Positions 1 through 6,842 of a DNA stretch of 10,241 nucleotides are shown here, one piece after another. A program made the translations under genes and the position numbers. Source of the DNA: Bacteroidales bacterium (lineage in GTDB: Bacteria > Bacteroidota > Bacteroidia > Bacteroidales > ML635J-15); assembly GCA_028696755.1 (NCBI GenBank), contig JAQVGK010000077.1, positions 1 through 10,241 on the forward strand, in the 5' to 3' direction. How positions within the stretch are numbered: the stretch's first letter is position 1; each line of letters starts with the position of its first letter. The notes under the pieces are model-generated. The model was given only the letters and a program-made list of their open reading frames with translations, ran no database searches and was not told where the DNA came from.

Positions 1-1
1 G

Positions 2-862
2 GACAAATCGCTTTTAAGCAAATCGACCATGTATGTTTCGCTCGAACCCTGTGCTCATGTTGGACGAACTCCAGCATGTGCCGATATGATTATTCGCGAA
101 AACATTCCCGAAATTATAATTGGTAGCACCGATCCATACTTTTTGGTGGCAGGAAAAGGTATTCAAATACTCGAATCTGCTTCGCGAAAAGTTGTTACTG
201 GCATTTTGGAAGATGAATGTATCGAGCTTAATAAGCGATTTTACAGTTTCCATCAAAAAAAGCGTCCGTATATTATTTTAAAATGGGCTGAAACCAAGGA
301 TGGATTTGTTGATTATATCAGGACTCCAGGAACCGACTCAAAAGCATCTTGGATTACAAACGAGGATTGCAAAACCCTTGTTCACAAGTGGAGAACCGAA
401 GAGGACGCTTTTTTAGTTGGTACGAACACAGTTATTCTCGACGATCCACAGCTTACAGCCAGAAAATGGGCAGGCAAAAATCCTTTGCGGGTTTCAATTG
501 ACGAACACAATAATCTTTCGCGCAGCTACAAGATATTCGACAAACAAGCTAAAACCCTGATTTTCAATTCGCTTTCGGATTATATTGATGATAACATAGA
601 GTTTGTAAAAGCCGATTTTTCAAAAGATATTATTCCACAGATTTTAAGCTCTTTGTACGATCGTCAAATTTTATCGCTAGTTGTCGAAGGAGGCAGTCAA
701 ACGCTGCAAAATTTTATAAACTCAGGTTTGTGGGACGAAGCAAGAGTATTTACTGGCAATCAAAATTTTGGAACCGGACTTTGTGCTCCAAAATTCTCTG
801 CAACAGCACAAAAAACCGAAGTAATTGGGGATAGTGAGTTGAGATGGTATTTTAAGGGATAG
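2..862 (+). CDS. ribD: Bifunctional diaminohydroxyphosphoribosylaminopyrimidine deaminase / 5-amino-6-(5-phosphoribosylamino)uracil reductase, 5'-truncated by window edge
   Basis: RibD carries out two successive cytosolic steps of riboflavin synthesis: zinc-dependent deamination of the pyrimidine intermediate, then NADPH-dependent reduction of the ribosyl group. The frame is open from base 2, so the ATG at 29 is internal; the beginning of the deaminase domain, including the HAE zinc/catalytic motif, lies outside the window. What remains (286 residues against roughly 340-370 in the family) has the second zinc motif EPCAHVGRTPAC, whose two cysteines are expected zinc ligands. The reductase domain follows, starting near RPYIILKWAETKDG, with the typical GTNTVILDDPQLTAR segment and a glycine-rich VVEGGSQ near 680-700. 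The reading frame is intact and ends naturally. No other riboflavin gene is visible downstream, so it is not followed by a rib operon here. The family call is firm. Confidence 0.95.
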   Translation, partial: DKSLLSKSTMYVSLEPCAHVGRTPACADMIIRENIPEIIIGSTDPYFLVAGKGIQILESASRKVVTGILEDECIELNKRFYSFHQKKRPYIILKWAETKDGFVDYIRTPGTDSKASWITNEDCKTLVHKWRTEEDAFLVGTNTVILDDPQLTARKWAGKNPLRVSIDEHNNLSRSYKIFDKQAKTLIFNSLSDYIDDNIEFVKADFSKDIIPQILSSLYDRQILSLVVEGGSQTLQNFINSGLWDEARVFTGNQNFGTGLCAPKFSATAQKTEVIGDSELRWYFKG

Positions 863-863
863 A

Positions 864-1006
864 AAATCTAATATCTAAGTCCCAAATAACAAATCACAAA
901 TAACAAATAACAAAAATCAATTACTACAAAATTTGCACTAACCGTTTTGAATTTTAGATTTTAAAAATTTGAGATTGTTTAGGATTTAGAGATTGGGATT
1001 TAGTGC
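864..1006. repeat. Heptamer-repeat foldback in the spacer after ribD
   Basis: The left half holds a tandem array of 7-base units: CAAATAA, CAAATCA, CAAATAA, CAAATAA at 883-910, then degenerate units. The right half holds heptamers of opposite base bias (GATTTAG, AGATTGG, GATTTAG at 983-1003). GCACTAA at 935-941 pairs with TTAGTGC at 1000-1006. A-rich array left and T-rich array right is the same layout as at 7916-8010. The rest of the spacer (1007-1110) has no gene; around 1029-1065 it loosely resembles decayed dispersed repeat sequence, but this is not convincing. Function is unknown. Related heptamer arrays occur at 7916-8010 and 10225-10241. Confidence 0.6.
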
Positions 1007-1113
1007 TTAAAAATCCATAAGGGATGCTGGCTATTTCGACTTCAGTGCACTCGTCAAAATGATGGACATGTAAATAATAAAACAATTCTATCATTTCTTT
1101 CCCGTTTTCAGTA

Positions 1114-1121
1114 TAATTTTG
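1114..1121 (+). promoter_or_regulatory. Candidate Bacteroidota -7 box for the lipoprotein gene
   Basis: TAATTTTG matches the TAnnTTTG consensus used by the primary sigma factor of Bacteroidota and lies 24 bases before the ATG at 1146. The -33 TTTG/TTG element is not clear (only TTTC-type sequence upstream), so the call rests on the -7 box and its position. Confidence 0.4.
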
Positions 1122-1145
1122 CATTTTTGCATAAAATTTTTATTG

Positions 1146-2825
1146 ATGAAGAAAAATAGAATAATCAATATAATACTGCCGCTTGCACTAATCGCAATAA
1201 TTGCTTCGTGTGCCAAACAGGTTGCGATTACAGGTGGGCCTAAAGACACTACACCGCCAGTAATGGAAAAATCAACACCAGCAAATGGTTCGGTAAACTT
1301 TATTGCGGAACGTGTTTATATTGAATTCGACGAATATATCAAACTTAACAGCCTTAATCAAAAGCTAATTATTTCGCCACCAATAGAACCTGCTCCCGAC
1401 ATTTTGATAAAAGGTAAAGGAATAATGATAAAACTTGACAAAGCAAATTTACAAGCAAATACCACATATAGTTTTAACTTTAACGATGCTATTGCCGACA
1501 ATAACGAAAATAATAGCCTCCATAGTTTTGTTTACGCTTTCTCAACTGGCAACACAATCGATTCACTTTCGTTTGCTGGTCAGGTAGTTGACGCTTTTAC
1601 AAAAGAGGCTTTCCCAGATGCTTGGGTAGTGCTGTACGAAAATATGAGCGACTCTGCTGTAAGAAGTGTGCAGCCATCATATATCACCAAAACAGATAAA
1701 GAGGGTAAGTTTCTTATTCCTTTTGTTAAAGAAAACGACTTTAGAATATATGCAGTAAAAGATAATAATTCAAATTATCTTTTCGACCTGCCCGACGAGA
1801 GCATTGCATTTATTGATTCTGTTTTCAGACCAGGAGTAGAAATGATAAAAATGAATGATTCAAGTGCAAACAAATATCGAAACTATCCCGAAAAAATTGA
1901 GCTATTAATGTTTAAGGAGAATAAACAATCTCAAAATATTAAATCGTTTAAACGATTGGACAAATATAGCCTCGAAATTGTTTTCAACTCAACTCAGTAT
2001 GCCGATTACAAGCTAGAAATTGCAAATGATGAAAATGCAATTATTCAAGCAAAGCAAAATCCCGATACATTGCTTGTTTATCTTAAATCTGAAGAGTTGA
2101 TAAACTCTGATCAATTCCCAGTTTTTTGCACATATCGCGATAATATTTACCCCGACTCAGTAAAAACCGACACATTAACATTTCGCCGTCCCGAAAAAAC
2201 AAGTATTGACTCGCTAGCTAAACTGAAAATTAATCCTATTAAAGAACCTCACAAAAGCTTGGTAATAAAAACCGATTACCCAATAGCCGAGTTTAAATCC
2301 GACAAACTTAAGCTGGAACTCAAATCTGACTCTGTATTTATTTCAGCTCAAATCACACCTGTTATCGATAGTTTAGATCCCACCAAATTAATTCTTAATG
2401 GACAAATTCTCGAAAAAACTGATTATCGAATAATTTTAAGTGATGGTTTTTTCACCGACATATATGGACGCCCGAATAGCATTGACACTTTAAGTTTTTC
2501 GTCCAGTTCAACATCAGAATATGGAAATTTTACAATAAGTTTAACCAGCGATAAACAAAACTACATTATCCAACTTTTGCAAAGCGATAAAATAATTTAT
2601 GAGGCTTATGCTATTGATGGTGTTGTAAAATTTGAGTATCTAAAACCTGGGAAATATATTGTAAAAGCTATCGAAGACCAGAACAATAACTTAAGATGGG
2701 ATACCGGCGAGCTTGTTAAAAAACTTCAGCCCGAGCCAGTTGTTTTTATGCCTGTTGAATACGAAATTCGCAGCAACTGGAATCACGAGATTGAATGGAA
2801 TACGACAACGAATAGCAGCAGGTAG
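1146..2825 (+). CDS. Ig-like (Big_5-type) domain lipoprotein
   Basis: A predicted 559-residue lipoprotein. The start is the ATG at 1146, because it gives a clean lipoprotein signal: MKK, a hydrophobic stretch, then the lipobox IIASC with Cys22. The frame is open further upstream, but that would add nine hydrophobic residues and destroy the signal. After the cysteine, GGPKDTTPPVMEKSTPANG opens a bacterial Ig-like domain of the SbsA/Big_5 type, about residues 35-136, ending in the typical SFVYAFSTG. A carboxypeptidase-regulatory-like beta-sandwich seems to follow (about 140-215, with DKEGKFLIPFV), then further beta-rich sequence. The C-terminus has a YLKPGKYIVKAIEDQNNN segment ending in RSNWNHEIEW, an architecture familiar from uncharacterised Bacteroidota envelope lipoproteins. 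It probably sits on the outer membrane or faces the periplasm. No enzymatic motif is visible and the role is unknown. Confidence 0.85.
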   Translation: MKKNRIINIILPLALIAIIASCAKQVAITGGPKDTTPPVMEKSTPANGSVNFIAERVYIEFDEYIKLNSLNQKLIISPPIEPAPDILIKGKGIMIKLDKANLQANTTYSFNFNDAIADNNENNSLHSFVYAFSTGNTIDSLSFAGQVVDAFTKEAFPDAWVVLYENMSDSAVRSVQPSYITKTDKEGKFLIPFVKENDFRIYAVKDNNSNYLFDLPDESIAFIDSVFRPGVEMIKMNDSSANKYRNYPEKIELLMFKENKQSQNIKSFKRLDKYSLEIVFNSTQYADYKLEIANDENAIIQAKQNPDTLLVYLKSEELINSDQFPVFCTYRDNIYPDSVKTDTLTFRRPEKTSIDSLAKLKINPIKEPHKSLVIKTDYPIAEFKSDKLKLELKSDSVFISAQITPVIDSLDPTKLILNGQILEKTDYRIILSDGFFTDIYGRPNSIDTLSFSSSSTSEYGNFTISLTSDKQNYIIQLLQSDKIIYEAYAIDGVVKFEYLKPGKYIVKAIEDQNNNLRWDTGELVKKLQPEPVVFMPVEYEIRSNWNHEIEWNTTTNSSR

Positions 2826-2881
2826 AACTGAGAAGCGATATACAAATATATGCTTCAACAAATCAATAAACATCAAAAAAA

Positions 2882-2912
2882 TTTGTTATCCCTCAAAAAA
2901 ATGGTATTTTCG
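2882..2912 (+). promoter_or_regulatory. Candidate Bacteroidota -33/-7 promoter for the seven-helix protein gene
   Basis: TTTG at 2882-2885 and TATTTTCG at 2905-2912 are separated by 19 bases. This fits the TTTG-N17-23-TAnnTTTG layout with one mismatch in the -7 box. The ATG at 2917 follows only four bases after the -7 box, so the transcript would be leaderless or nearly so. It indicates separate transcription from the lipoprotein gene, which ends 91 bases before the ATG. Confidence 0.45.
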
Positions 2913-2916
2913 CACA

Positions 2917-3609
2917 ATGATTGCCACTGAAATACAATTATTAGGGTTAAAAATTTTAGAACCAGGAACTATTCTCAGCGATTTATTAATGGGATTAGCT
3001 TGTCTTGTTTTTTCCTTTAAACTTAATCGTCTTGATGATTCTAAAAAGAATCGCTTTATAAGCTATTTCTTTCTTTTCCTCGGGTTTTCATCATTTATTG
3101 CTGGTTTTGCCCATGGATTGTTCTATTATTTTGGAACATACTTGCACACCATATCTTGGATATTATCGGGACTCGCGATTTATTTTCTTCAATTAGGAAC
3201 TATGGTTCTTTTTGATAATGAGAGATTTAAAAGTTGGTATTTAGTTTTTATTCGAACTCAGCTTTTGATTTACTTGGTTTTACTTTTCGCAGTTTCTGGA
3301 TTTATTGTCGTAAAAATCAATTTTGTTATTTCGATGATCGGCGTCATTACCCCAGTATACTTGGTGGATCTTGCGAAACGTGGATATCGAAATAATCTTT
3401 TTATAATTACAGGTGTTTTTCTAGCTATTTTACCAAGCCTGTATCATCGTACCGAGTTTACATTCGGCTACATTTTTAACATGAACGACCTTAGTCACTT
3501 TTTCCTCATACTTTGCATTTTCTTTGTTTTCTTGGGTGTTAAAGATAGATTTTTTAAAGTGCTAGAAAATCTAGATGAACAGGAAGAAACAGAAGAGGCC
3601 TTAAGCTAA
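2917..3609 (+). CDS. Uncharacterised seven-transmembrane protein
   Basis: A 230-residue integral membrane protein. The frame stays open back to 2713, but that stretch overlaps the lipoprotein gene and is basic and non-membrane-like, so the ATG at 2917 (MIATEIQLLG) behind a promoter-like sequence is chosen. Seven hydrophobic segments can be read at about residues 20-36, 48-72, 78-99, 108-132, 134-153, 161-176 and 192-208, followed by an acidic cytosol-type tail (DEQEETEEALS). Histidines sit at or near helix ends: His66 (AHG), His77 (HTISW), His177 (YHRTEF) and His194 (LSHFF). This layout faintly recalls seven-helix hydrolase-like families (CREST/ceramidase type), but no diagnostic motif is complete, so the function is left open. 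It could equally belong to a Bacteroidota DUF family. Confidence 0.75.
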   Translation: MIATEIQLLGLKILEPGTILSDLLMGLACLVFSFKLNRLDDSKKNRFISYFFLFLGFSSFIAGFAHGLFYYFGTYLHTISWILSGLAIYFLQLGTMVLFDNERFKSWYLVFIRTQLLIYLVLLFAVSGFIVVKINFVISMIGVITPVYLVDLAKRGYRNNLFIITGVFLAILPSLYHRTEFTFGYIFNMNDLSHFFLILCIFFVFLGVKDRFFKVLENLDEQEETEEALS

Positions 3610-3649
3610 ACTTTATCAGAAAACAGAAGTCGGAAGTCAGAAGACAGAA

Positions 3650-3713
3650 GACCTGTCAGTGTCCTTCGGACCTGACAGTGTCGCTGTGCGCAGGTCGGAT
3701 CTGACAGTATCGC
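3650..3713. repeat. CCTGTCAG/CTGACAGG hairpin repeat, copy 1
   Basis: CTGTCAG (3653-3659) pairs with CTGACAG (3672-3678), and inside it GTCC-TTC-GGAC makes a second short stem. A further unit, CTGACAGTATCG, follows at 3701-3712. The same layout, GACCTGTCAGTGTC followed by GACCTGACAGTGTCG, recurs at 7868-7900. Two independent copies 4.2 kb apart show this is a dispersed palindromic repeat rather than a gene-specific terminator. Confidence 0.65.
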
Positions 3714-3794
3714 CAAAAACCTATCATACCCGCACAACGCATGCAGGTCTTTTGTGTCACACAACAACTGCGTAGTTACTCGTCACCTTTCTTG

Positions 3795-3885
3795 ACGCAA
3801 ATTACACTAATTACGCGAAGGTTTTAGAAATCAACAAAGTTGATTTTTAAAAACACAAAAATTAGCGTATTAGTGTAATTCGCGT
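3795..3885. repeat. Foldback repeat with 17-bp arms
   Basis: ACGCAAATTACACTAAT (3795-3811) matches the reverse complement of 3869-3885 at 16 of 17 positions, with 12 consecutive matches. At the centre an 8-bp stem, AAATCAAC/GTTGATTT (3828-3835 and 3839-3846, loop AAA), gives a nested cruciform-like structure. It encodes nothing recognisable. It looks like a REP/MITE-type palindromic element. Confidence 0.6.
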
Positions 3886-4061
3886 TCAAAAAAAACTTGG
3901 AGCGAGCAACTTGTGCTGAGAGGAGCCGAAGTAAGCGAGCGACGAGCTCAATACGCGTTTTGCAAAGTCCGTCTTGTAATCCACAAATCTTGGGATGTGG
4001 ACTCACGATGACCACCTTCCGACTTCTGTTTTCTATCTTCGCAAAAAATCATTACATTTTC

Positions 4062-4091
4062 TCATGCAACCATTTAAAAAATTCTTGTTAT
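4062..4091 (+). promoter_or_regulatory. Candidate autoregulatory ECF promoter upstream of the sigma factor gene
   Basis: TCATGCAACCA (4062-4072), then 12 bases, then TTGTTAT (4085-4091). The same two blocks with identical spacing occur at 5314-5343 before the SprB-repeat gene; 24 of 30 positions agree. GCAAC would be the -35 (many ECF -35 elements contain AAC) and GTTAT, 16 bases downstream of the AAC, the -10. Recognition by the ECF factor encoded immediately downstream is inferred. The ATG at 4101 lies nine bases after the block, so the leader would be extremely short. Confidence 0.55.
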
Positions 4092-4100
4092 CTTGTTGAC

Positions 4101-4691
4101 ATGATTTATGACGACAGCAATATTATCGAAGGATGCCGCAAAAACAAGCACCGTTTTCAGATGGCGCTTTACGATAAATATGCTGCAATGCTTAGGGCTG
4201 TGTGTTTGCGATACGTAAAGAATGATGCCGATGCAGACGATTTATTGCAGGAAGGATTTATTAAAATTCTGCAAAATGTTGGAAATTATGTCGAAACAGG
4301 TTCTTTTAAAGCATGGATGAAAAGAATAATGGTTAATCAGGCAATTAATTTTCTGAAAAAGAAAAAGCAAATTGAGTTTACCGACTTAACAGGCAACGAG
4401 GATTACAACGATGATGAATCGTACAATCCAGAAAAAACCGAAAACAAATTGATTGATGGAAATATTGGTCCTGACAAAATTCTTGAATTGATGAAACAAT
4501 TACCCGAAGATTACCGAATGGTACTCAACCTTTATGTTATCGATGGCTTTTCACACAAGGAAATTGCCGATCAGCTGGGAATTAGCATCAACACATCCAA
4601 ATCGCAGCTTTCGAGAGCCAGAAAAGCGTTACTTGACATGGCAAACGAATTACTAACACAAAACAAACTGAGCTATGAAAAACAGTTTTAA
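4101..4691 (+). CDS. RNA polymerase ECF-type sigma-70 family sigma factor
   Basis: A 196-residue sigma factor directing RNA polymerase to a specific promoter set. Region 2 spans about residues 18-90: ALYDKYAAMLRAVCLRYVKN, the core-binding DADDLLQEGFIKI, and the -10-recognising FKAWMKRIMVNQAINFLKKKK. An acidic linker (about 91-125) follows, and region 4 spans about 126-180, with the helix-turn-helix HKEIADQLGISINTSKSQLSRARK that contacts the -35. The start is the ATG at 4101, because the sigma-like sequence begins with IIEGCRKNKHRFQ. The frame is open to 3897, but that part is translated intergenic repeat (CAERSRSKRA). It overlaps the next gene by 17 bp, indicating translational coupling to its probable anti-sigma partner. 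The motif at 4062-4091 suggests autoregulation. Confidence 0.93.
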   Translation: MIYDDSNIIEGCRKNKHRFQMALYDKYAAMLRAVCLRYVKNDADADDLLQEGFIKILQNVGNYVETGSFKAWMKRIMVNQAINFLKKKKQIEFTDLTGNEDYNDDESYNPEKTENKLIDGNIGPDKILELMKQLPEDYRMVLNLYVIDGFSHKEIADQLGISINTSKSQLSRARKALLDMANELLTQNKLSYEKQF

Positions 4692-5313
4692 CGATATCGA
4701 CAACTTTCTGCACGACAGCTTCGAGGATTTCTCTTCGGAACCTGCGCCAGCTCTTCGGTCAAGCATATCTGCCAAAGTTAGAAAGTTTAACTTTTTTAGA
4801 TTTAATCCAATGAGCTTCAATATTTTTTATCTGATTGCTTTAATTGTCGGAACAGGAACAATTGTGAGTTTTGCTACTACAGGAAACGATACTTATGTTG
4901 CTAAAAATACTGTGTCGCCCGACAAAAACATTTTTGAACTGGAAAATCTCGCCAATCAAACTAATGATGATCAAATATCATCTCATAATTTAACTCCAGA
5001 ATTTGAATCCATAACAAATAATGAGATAAATAATAATGCACACAAATCAAACATTAGTAAAAAGAATACAGAAATAGAAAATGTCGTTGAAAATCCTATT
5101 GCTAGTAATGAAAATCACACCGTTATCGTAGAGGAAAAAACTTCAAACTCACTAAATGACAAAATCATCGTTACCGAAATTTCAACTCCAATCGAAAAAA
5201 ACATTATTTTTGATACTATTATTGAAGAAGAGAAATCAACAATTATCGACACTGTAAATATTGAAGTCAGAAAAACTGTTGAAATCAAGAGAAAAAGAAA
5301 AAGTTTAAAATAA
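4675..5313 (+). CDS. Single-pass membrane protein, probable anti-sigma factor of the preceding ECF sigma
   Basis: A 212-residue protein starting inside the end of the sigma gene. The N-terminal 45 residues are cytosol-type and contain FEDFSSEPAPALRSSISAKV. This resembles the 'F/Y-D/E-x-EPP' segment often seen at the N-terminus of the membrane protein encoded next to Bacteroidota ECF sigma factors. One transmembrane helix follows (about 48-67, FNIFYLIALIVGTGTIVSF). Residues 70-200 are low-complexity, rich in Asn, Glu, Ile, Ser and Thr, probably periplasmic and extended, and the end is strongly basic (KRKRKSLK). There is no cysteine, so it is not a zinc-containing (HxxxCxxC) anti-sigma domain. 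The anti-sigma role rests on gene order, overlap and topology, not on a recognised domain. Confidence 0.7.
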   Translation: MKNSFNDIDNFLHDSFEDFSSEPAPALRSSISAKVRKFNFFRFNPMSFNIFYLIALIVGTGTIVSFATTGNDTYVAKNTVSPDKNIFELENLANQTNDDQISSHNLTPEFESITNNEINNNAHKSNISKKNTEIENVVENPIASNENHTVIVEEKTSNSLNDKIIVTEISTPIEKNIIFDTIIEEEKSTIIDTVNIEVRKTVEIKRKRKSLK

Positions 5314-5343
5314 TCATGCAACCAATAAAAATTTGATTGTTAT
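5314..5343 (+). promoter_or_regulatory. Second copy of the candidate ECF promoter, upstream of the SprB-repeat gene
   Basis: TCATGCAACCA (5314-5324), 12 bases, TTGTTAT (5337-5343). The motif begins on the base after the TAA of the preceding gene and lies 43 bases before the ATG at 5387, leaving room for a normal leader of about 35 bases. Both blocks and their spacing match 4062-4091 exactly. This suggests the secreted protein gene is transcribed from its own ECF-dependent promoter as well as, possibly, from the sigma operon. Confidence 0.55.
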
Positions 5344-5386
5344 TAAGTCAGACAACAAAAATTATAAACGATAAAACTTTAAAATT

Positions 5387-6760
5387 ATGAAAAAGCTGAT
5401 TACACTACTCACAATTGCACTTTTCTTCACAGCAGTTAATGCTCAGACCGAGTGCGAAGCCATTATTAATGGCACAATGAACGAGACTACTGGAGTTTTT
5501 GAAGGACTCTATTATGTAAACGGACAACAAGTTACAGAACCAGCTATGGCAACCTTTAGCTGGACAATTGACAACACAACTCTTGCTGGTCAAATGGTTA
5601 CTTGGACATTTGAACCTGGCTTACACATGGTTTGTCTTACCGCTTCGGGTTACGGTTGTACATCAACAGTTTGCGACAGCGTTTTTGCAGGCGGACCAAT
5701 CGACAGTTGCTTTATGTATCTCGACTACGACATCACTATGTGTACAGATGCGAACACCAATGATGGCGCTATCGACATCACTGTTATTGGCGGAACTGCT
5801 CCTTATACCTATAACTGGAATACAGGCCAAGTTTCGGAAGATTTAACAAATCTTTACCCAGGCGTTTATACTGTTGCAGTTAATGATGCTGCCCAGTGTG
5901 GATTAACTTGGACATTCGAAATTCCTGTTGAGAATAACGATTCTACAATCTACGACACGGTTTTCAACAATCTTTATGCAGGTGCATATTACTATTTCGA
6001 AACCGAAGATGATTGCTCTGCGGTTGTTATGGCCGAAGCTTATGGCGGAACAGCTCCTTACACCTACAACTGGAGTAATCAGGCAACTACAAGCTCGTTT
6101 GCAGGTGGCTGCGTAGGTGAATTCTACTGTGTTACTATTACTGATGCAGAAGGCGAAACTGCCGAAGCTTGCGTCTTACTTGGGGATAATTACTATGGTC
6201 AAGATTCTACTTGGACAGTAAACGATAGTTTAGAAATTGTAATAAACGAATGTTTTGGATATGTTGCAAATGCCTCAATCATCGATTTCATTGTTGAAGA
6301 TGATTATATTATCGTAACTTGGGAATTCATCGGTGATATGAATAGTGTTACAAACATCACTGTTACTTATTTCTTGCAGGACGTTGTTAGCGAGGGAATT
6401 TATATTCTTACTCTTTATGTAAATTGTGGCGACCTAAAAGCAATTTCAGCTTATCAAGATCAAATAATTGTTACAGCAGAAGACATTACTGGAATACAGA
6501 ATATCATACAGACAATAAATCCTGGTCTATATCCAAATCCTGTAAGCGATGTGCTTAATGTTGAGATAAATTCTACAAATCAGGATGATGTAACAATCTC
6601 GATATACAATTATAATGGTCAACAGATTATCTCACATAATAGTAGAATTGAAAACGGAGCCAACACTTCTACAATTGACGTGTCGCAACTTCCAGCTGGA
6701 TTCTATTTTGTGAAGATTTCTGGAAATCAAACATACGAAACAATGAAATTTGTAAAATAA
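5387..6760 (+). CDS. Secreted SprB-repeat surface protein with T9SS type-A sorting domain
   Basis: A 457-residue exported protein. MKKLITLLTIALFFTAVNAQ is a clear Sec signal peptide with probable cleavage before Gln20. Residues 21-105 form a beta-rich, PKD-like region with a cluster of four cysteines. Residues 108-182 and about 205-265 are two related repeats, each containing the identical decapeptide GGTAPYTYNW (135-144 and 220-229) encoded with different synonymous codons. The first is a typical SprB-repeat unit (DGAIDITVIGGTAPY...YPGVYTVAVND). A further beta domain is followed by the T9SS sorting tail from about 379 (LYPNPVSDVLNVEI ... LPAGFYFVKISG ... MKFVK). The protein should cross the outer membrane by T9SS and end up anchored on or released from the cell surface. 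Adhesion is plausible by family, but no enzyme motif is seen. It follows the sigma/anti-sigma pair, with a copy of the sigma gene's promoter-like motif before it. Confidence 0.9.
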   Translation: MKKLITLLTIALFFTAVNAQTECEAIINGTMNETTGVFEGLYYVNGQQVTEPAMATFSWTIDNTTLAGQMVTWTFEPGLHMVCLTASGYGCTSTVCDSVFAGGPIDSCFMYLDYDITMCTDANTNDGAIDITVIGGTAPYTYNWNTGQVSEDLTNLYPGVYTVAVNDAAQCGLTWTFEIPVENNDSTIYDTVFNNLYAGAYYYFETEDDCSAVVMAEAYGGTAPYTYNWSNQATTSSFAGGCVGEFYCVTITDAEGETAEACVLLGDNYYGQDSTWTVNDSLEIVINECFGYVANASIIDFIVEDDYIIVTWEFIGDMNSVTNITVTYFLQDVVSEGIYILTLYVNCGDLKAISAYQDQIIVTAEDITGIQNIIQTINPGLYPNPVSDVLNVEINSTNQDDVTISIYNYNGQQIISHNSRIENGANTSTIDVSQLPAGFYFVKISGNQTYETMKFVK

Positions 6761-6799
6761 TGTCGGTTAAACCCGATTTAATACTCCTCTGACTTCACG

Positions 6800-6828
6800 A
6801 GGGCTGTTCCAATAGGTTGAGCCCTTTT
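6800..6828 (+). terminator. Probable rho-independent terminator after the SprB-repeat gene
   Basis: AGGGCT (6800-6805) pairs with AGCCCT (6820-6825), followed by TTTT. Between them CC-AATA-GG can add two more pairs across a 3x3 internal loop. The T tract is short and the next ATG (6843) is only 17 bases beyond the stem, so it may terminate partially and let the downstream barrel gene be co-transcribed. Confidence 0.5.
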
Positions 6829-6842
6829 GGTGTTTAATACGA

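Larger units (their letters stand above)
3618..4034. repeat. Composite intergenic repeat bounded by a 19-bp perfect inverted repeat
   Basis: The left end AGAAAACAGAAGTCGGAAG (3618-3636) recurs as its exact reverse complement at 4016-4034. Between them lie a CCTGTCAG/CTGACAGG hairpin family (3650-3713), a foldback with 17-bp arms (3795-3885), a GTGCTGAG...GCCGAAGT-type sequence (3912-3935) and a small inverted repeat TCCACA/TGTGGA (3980-4001). There is no credible gene and no transposase inside; open frames here are short and compositionally unlike the neighbouring genes. It could be a miniature non-autonomous element (MITE-like) or repeats accumulated at one site. No target-site duplication is obvious directly outside the ends, which weighs against a recent single transposition. 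Confidence 0.6.

Noticed and set aside
883..910. CRISPR-like array
   Set aside because: Units are only 7 bases long and directly adjacent without spacers, and no cas gene is present.
1015..1070. Decayed copy of a dispersed repeat (TTTCGACTTC ... CGTCAAAATGA)
   Set aside because: The resemblance to common Bacteroidota intergenic repeats is from memory and no second copy exists in this window.
2713..2916. N-terminal extension of the seven-helix protein into the lipoprotein gene
   Set aside because: It is the lipoprotein coding sequence read in another frame; the translated part is basic and unlike the membrane protein, and a promoter-like sequence precedes the ATG at 2917.
3824..4015. Minus-strand open frame in the repeat nest
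   Set aside because: It runs through dispersed repeat DNA, has no recognisable domain and no upstream signals.
3618..4034. Complete insertion sequence
   Set aside because: There is a perfect inverted repeat but no transposase frame and no clear target-site duplication, so it is listed only as a composite repeat.
5115..5321. Minus-strand open frame opposite the sigma partner gene, with a hydrophobic appearance
   Set aside because: It is the complement of an Asn/Glu/Ile-rich coding sequence, which automatically yields hydrophobic codons; it has no start context or homology and lies fully inside a supported gene.
5568..6116. Two alternative-frame open frames inside the SprB-repeat gene
   Set aside because: They are shadows of the repeated GGTAPYTYNW coding sequence; neither has a signal peptide or plausible composition.
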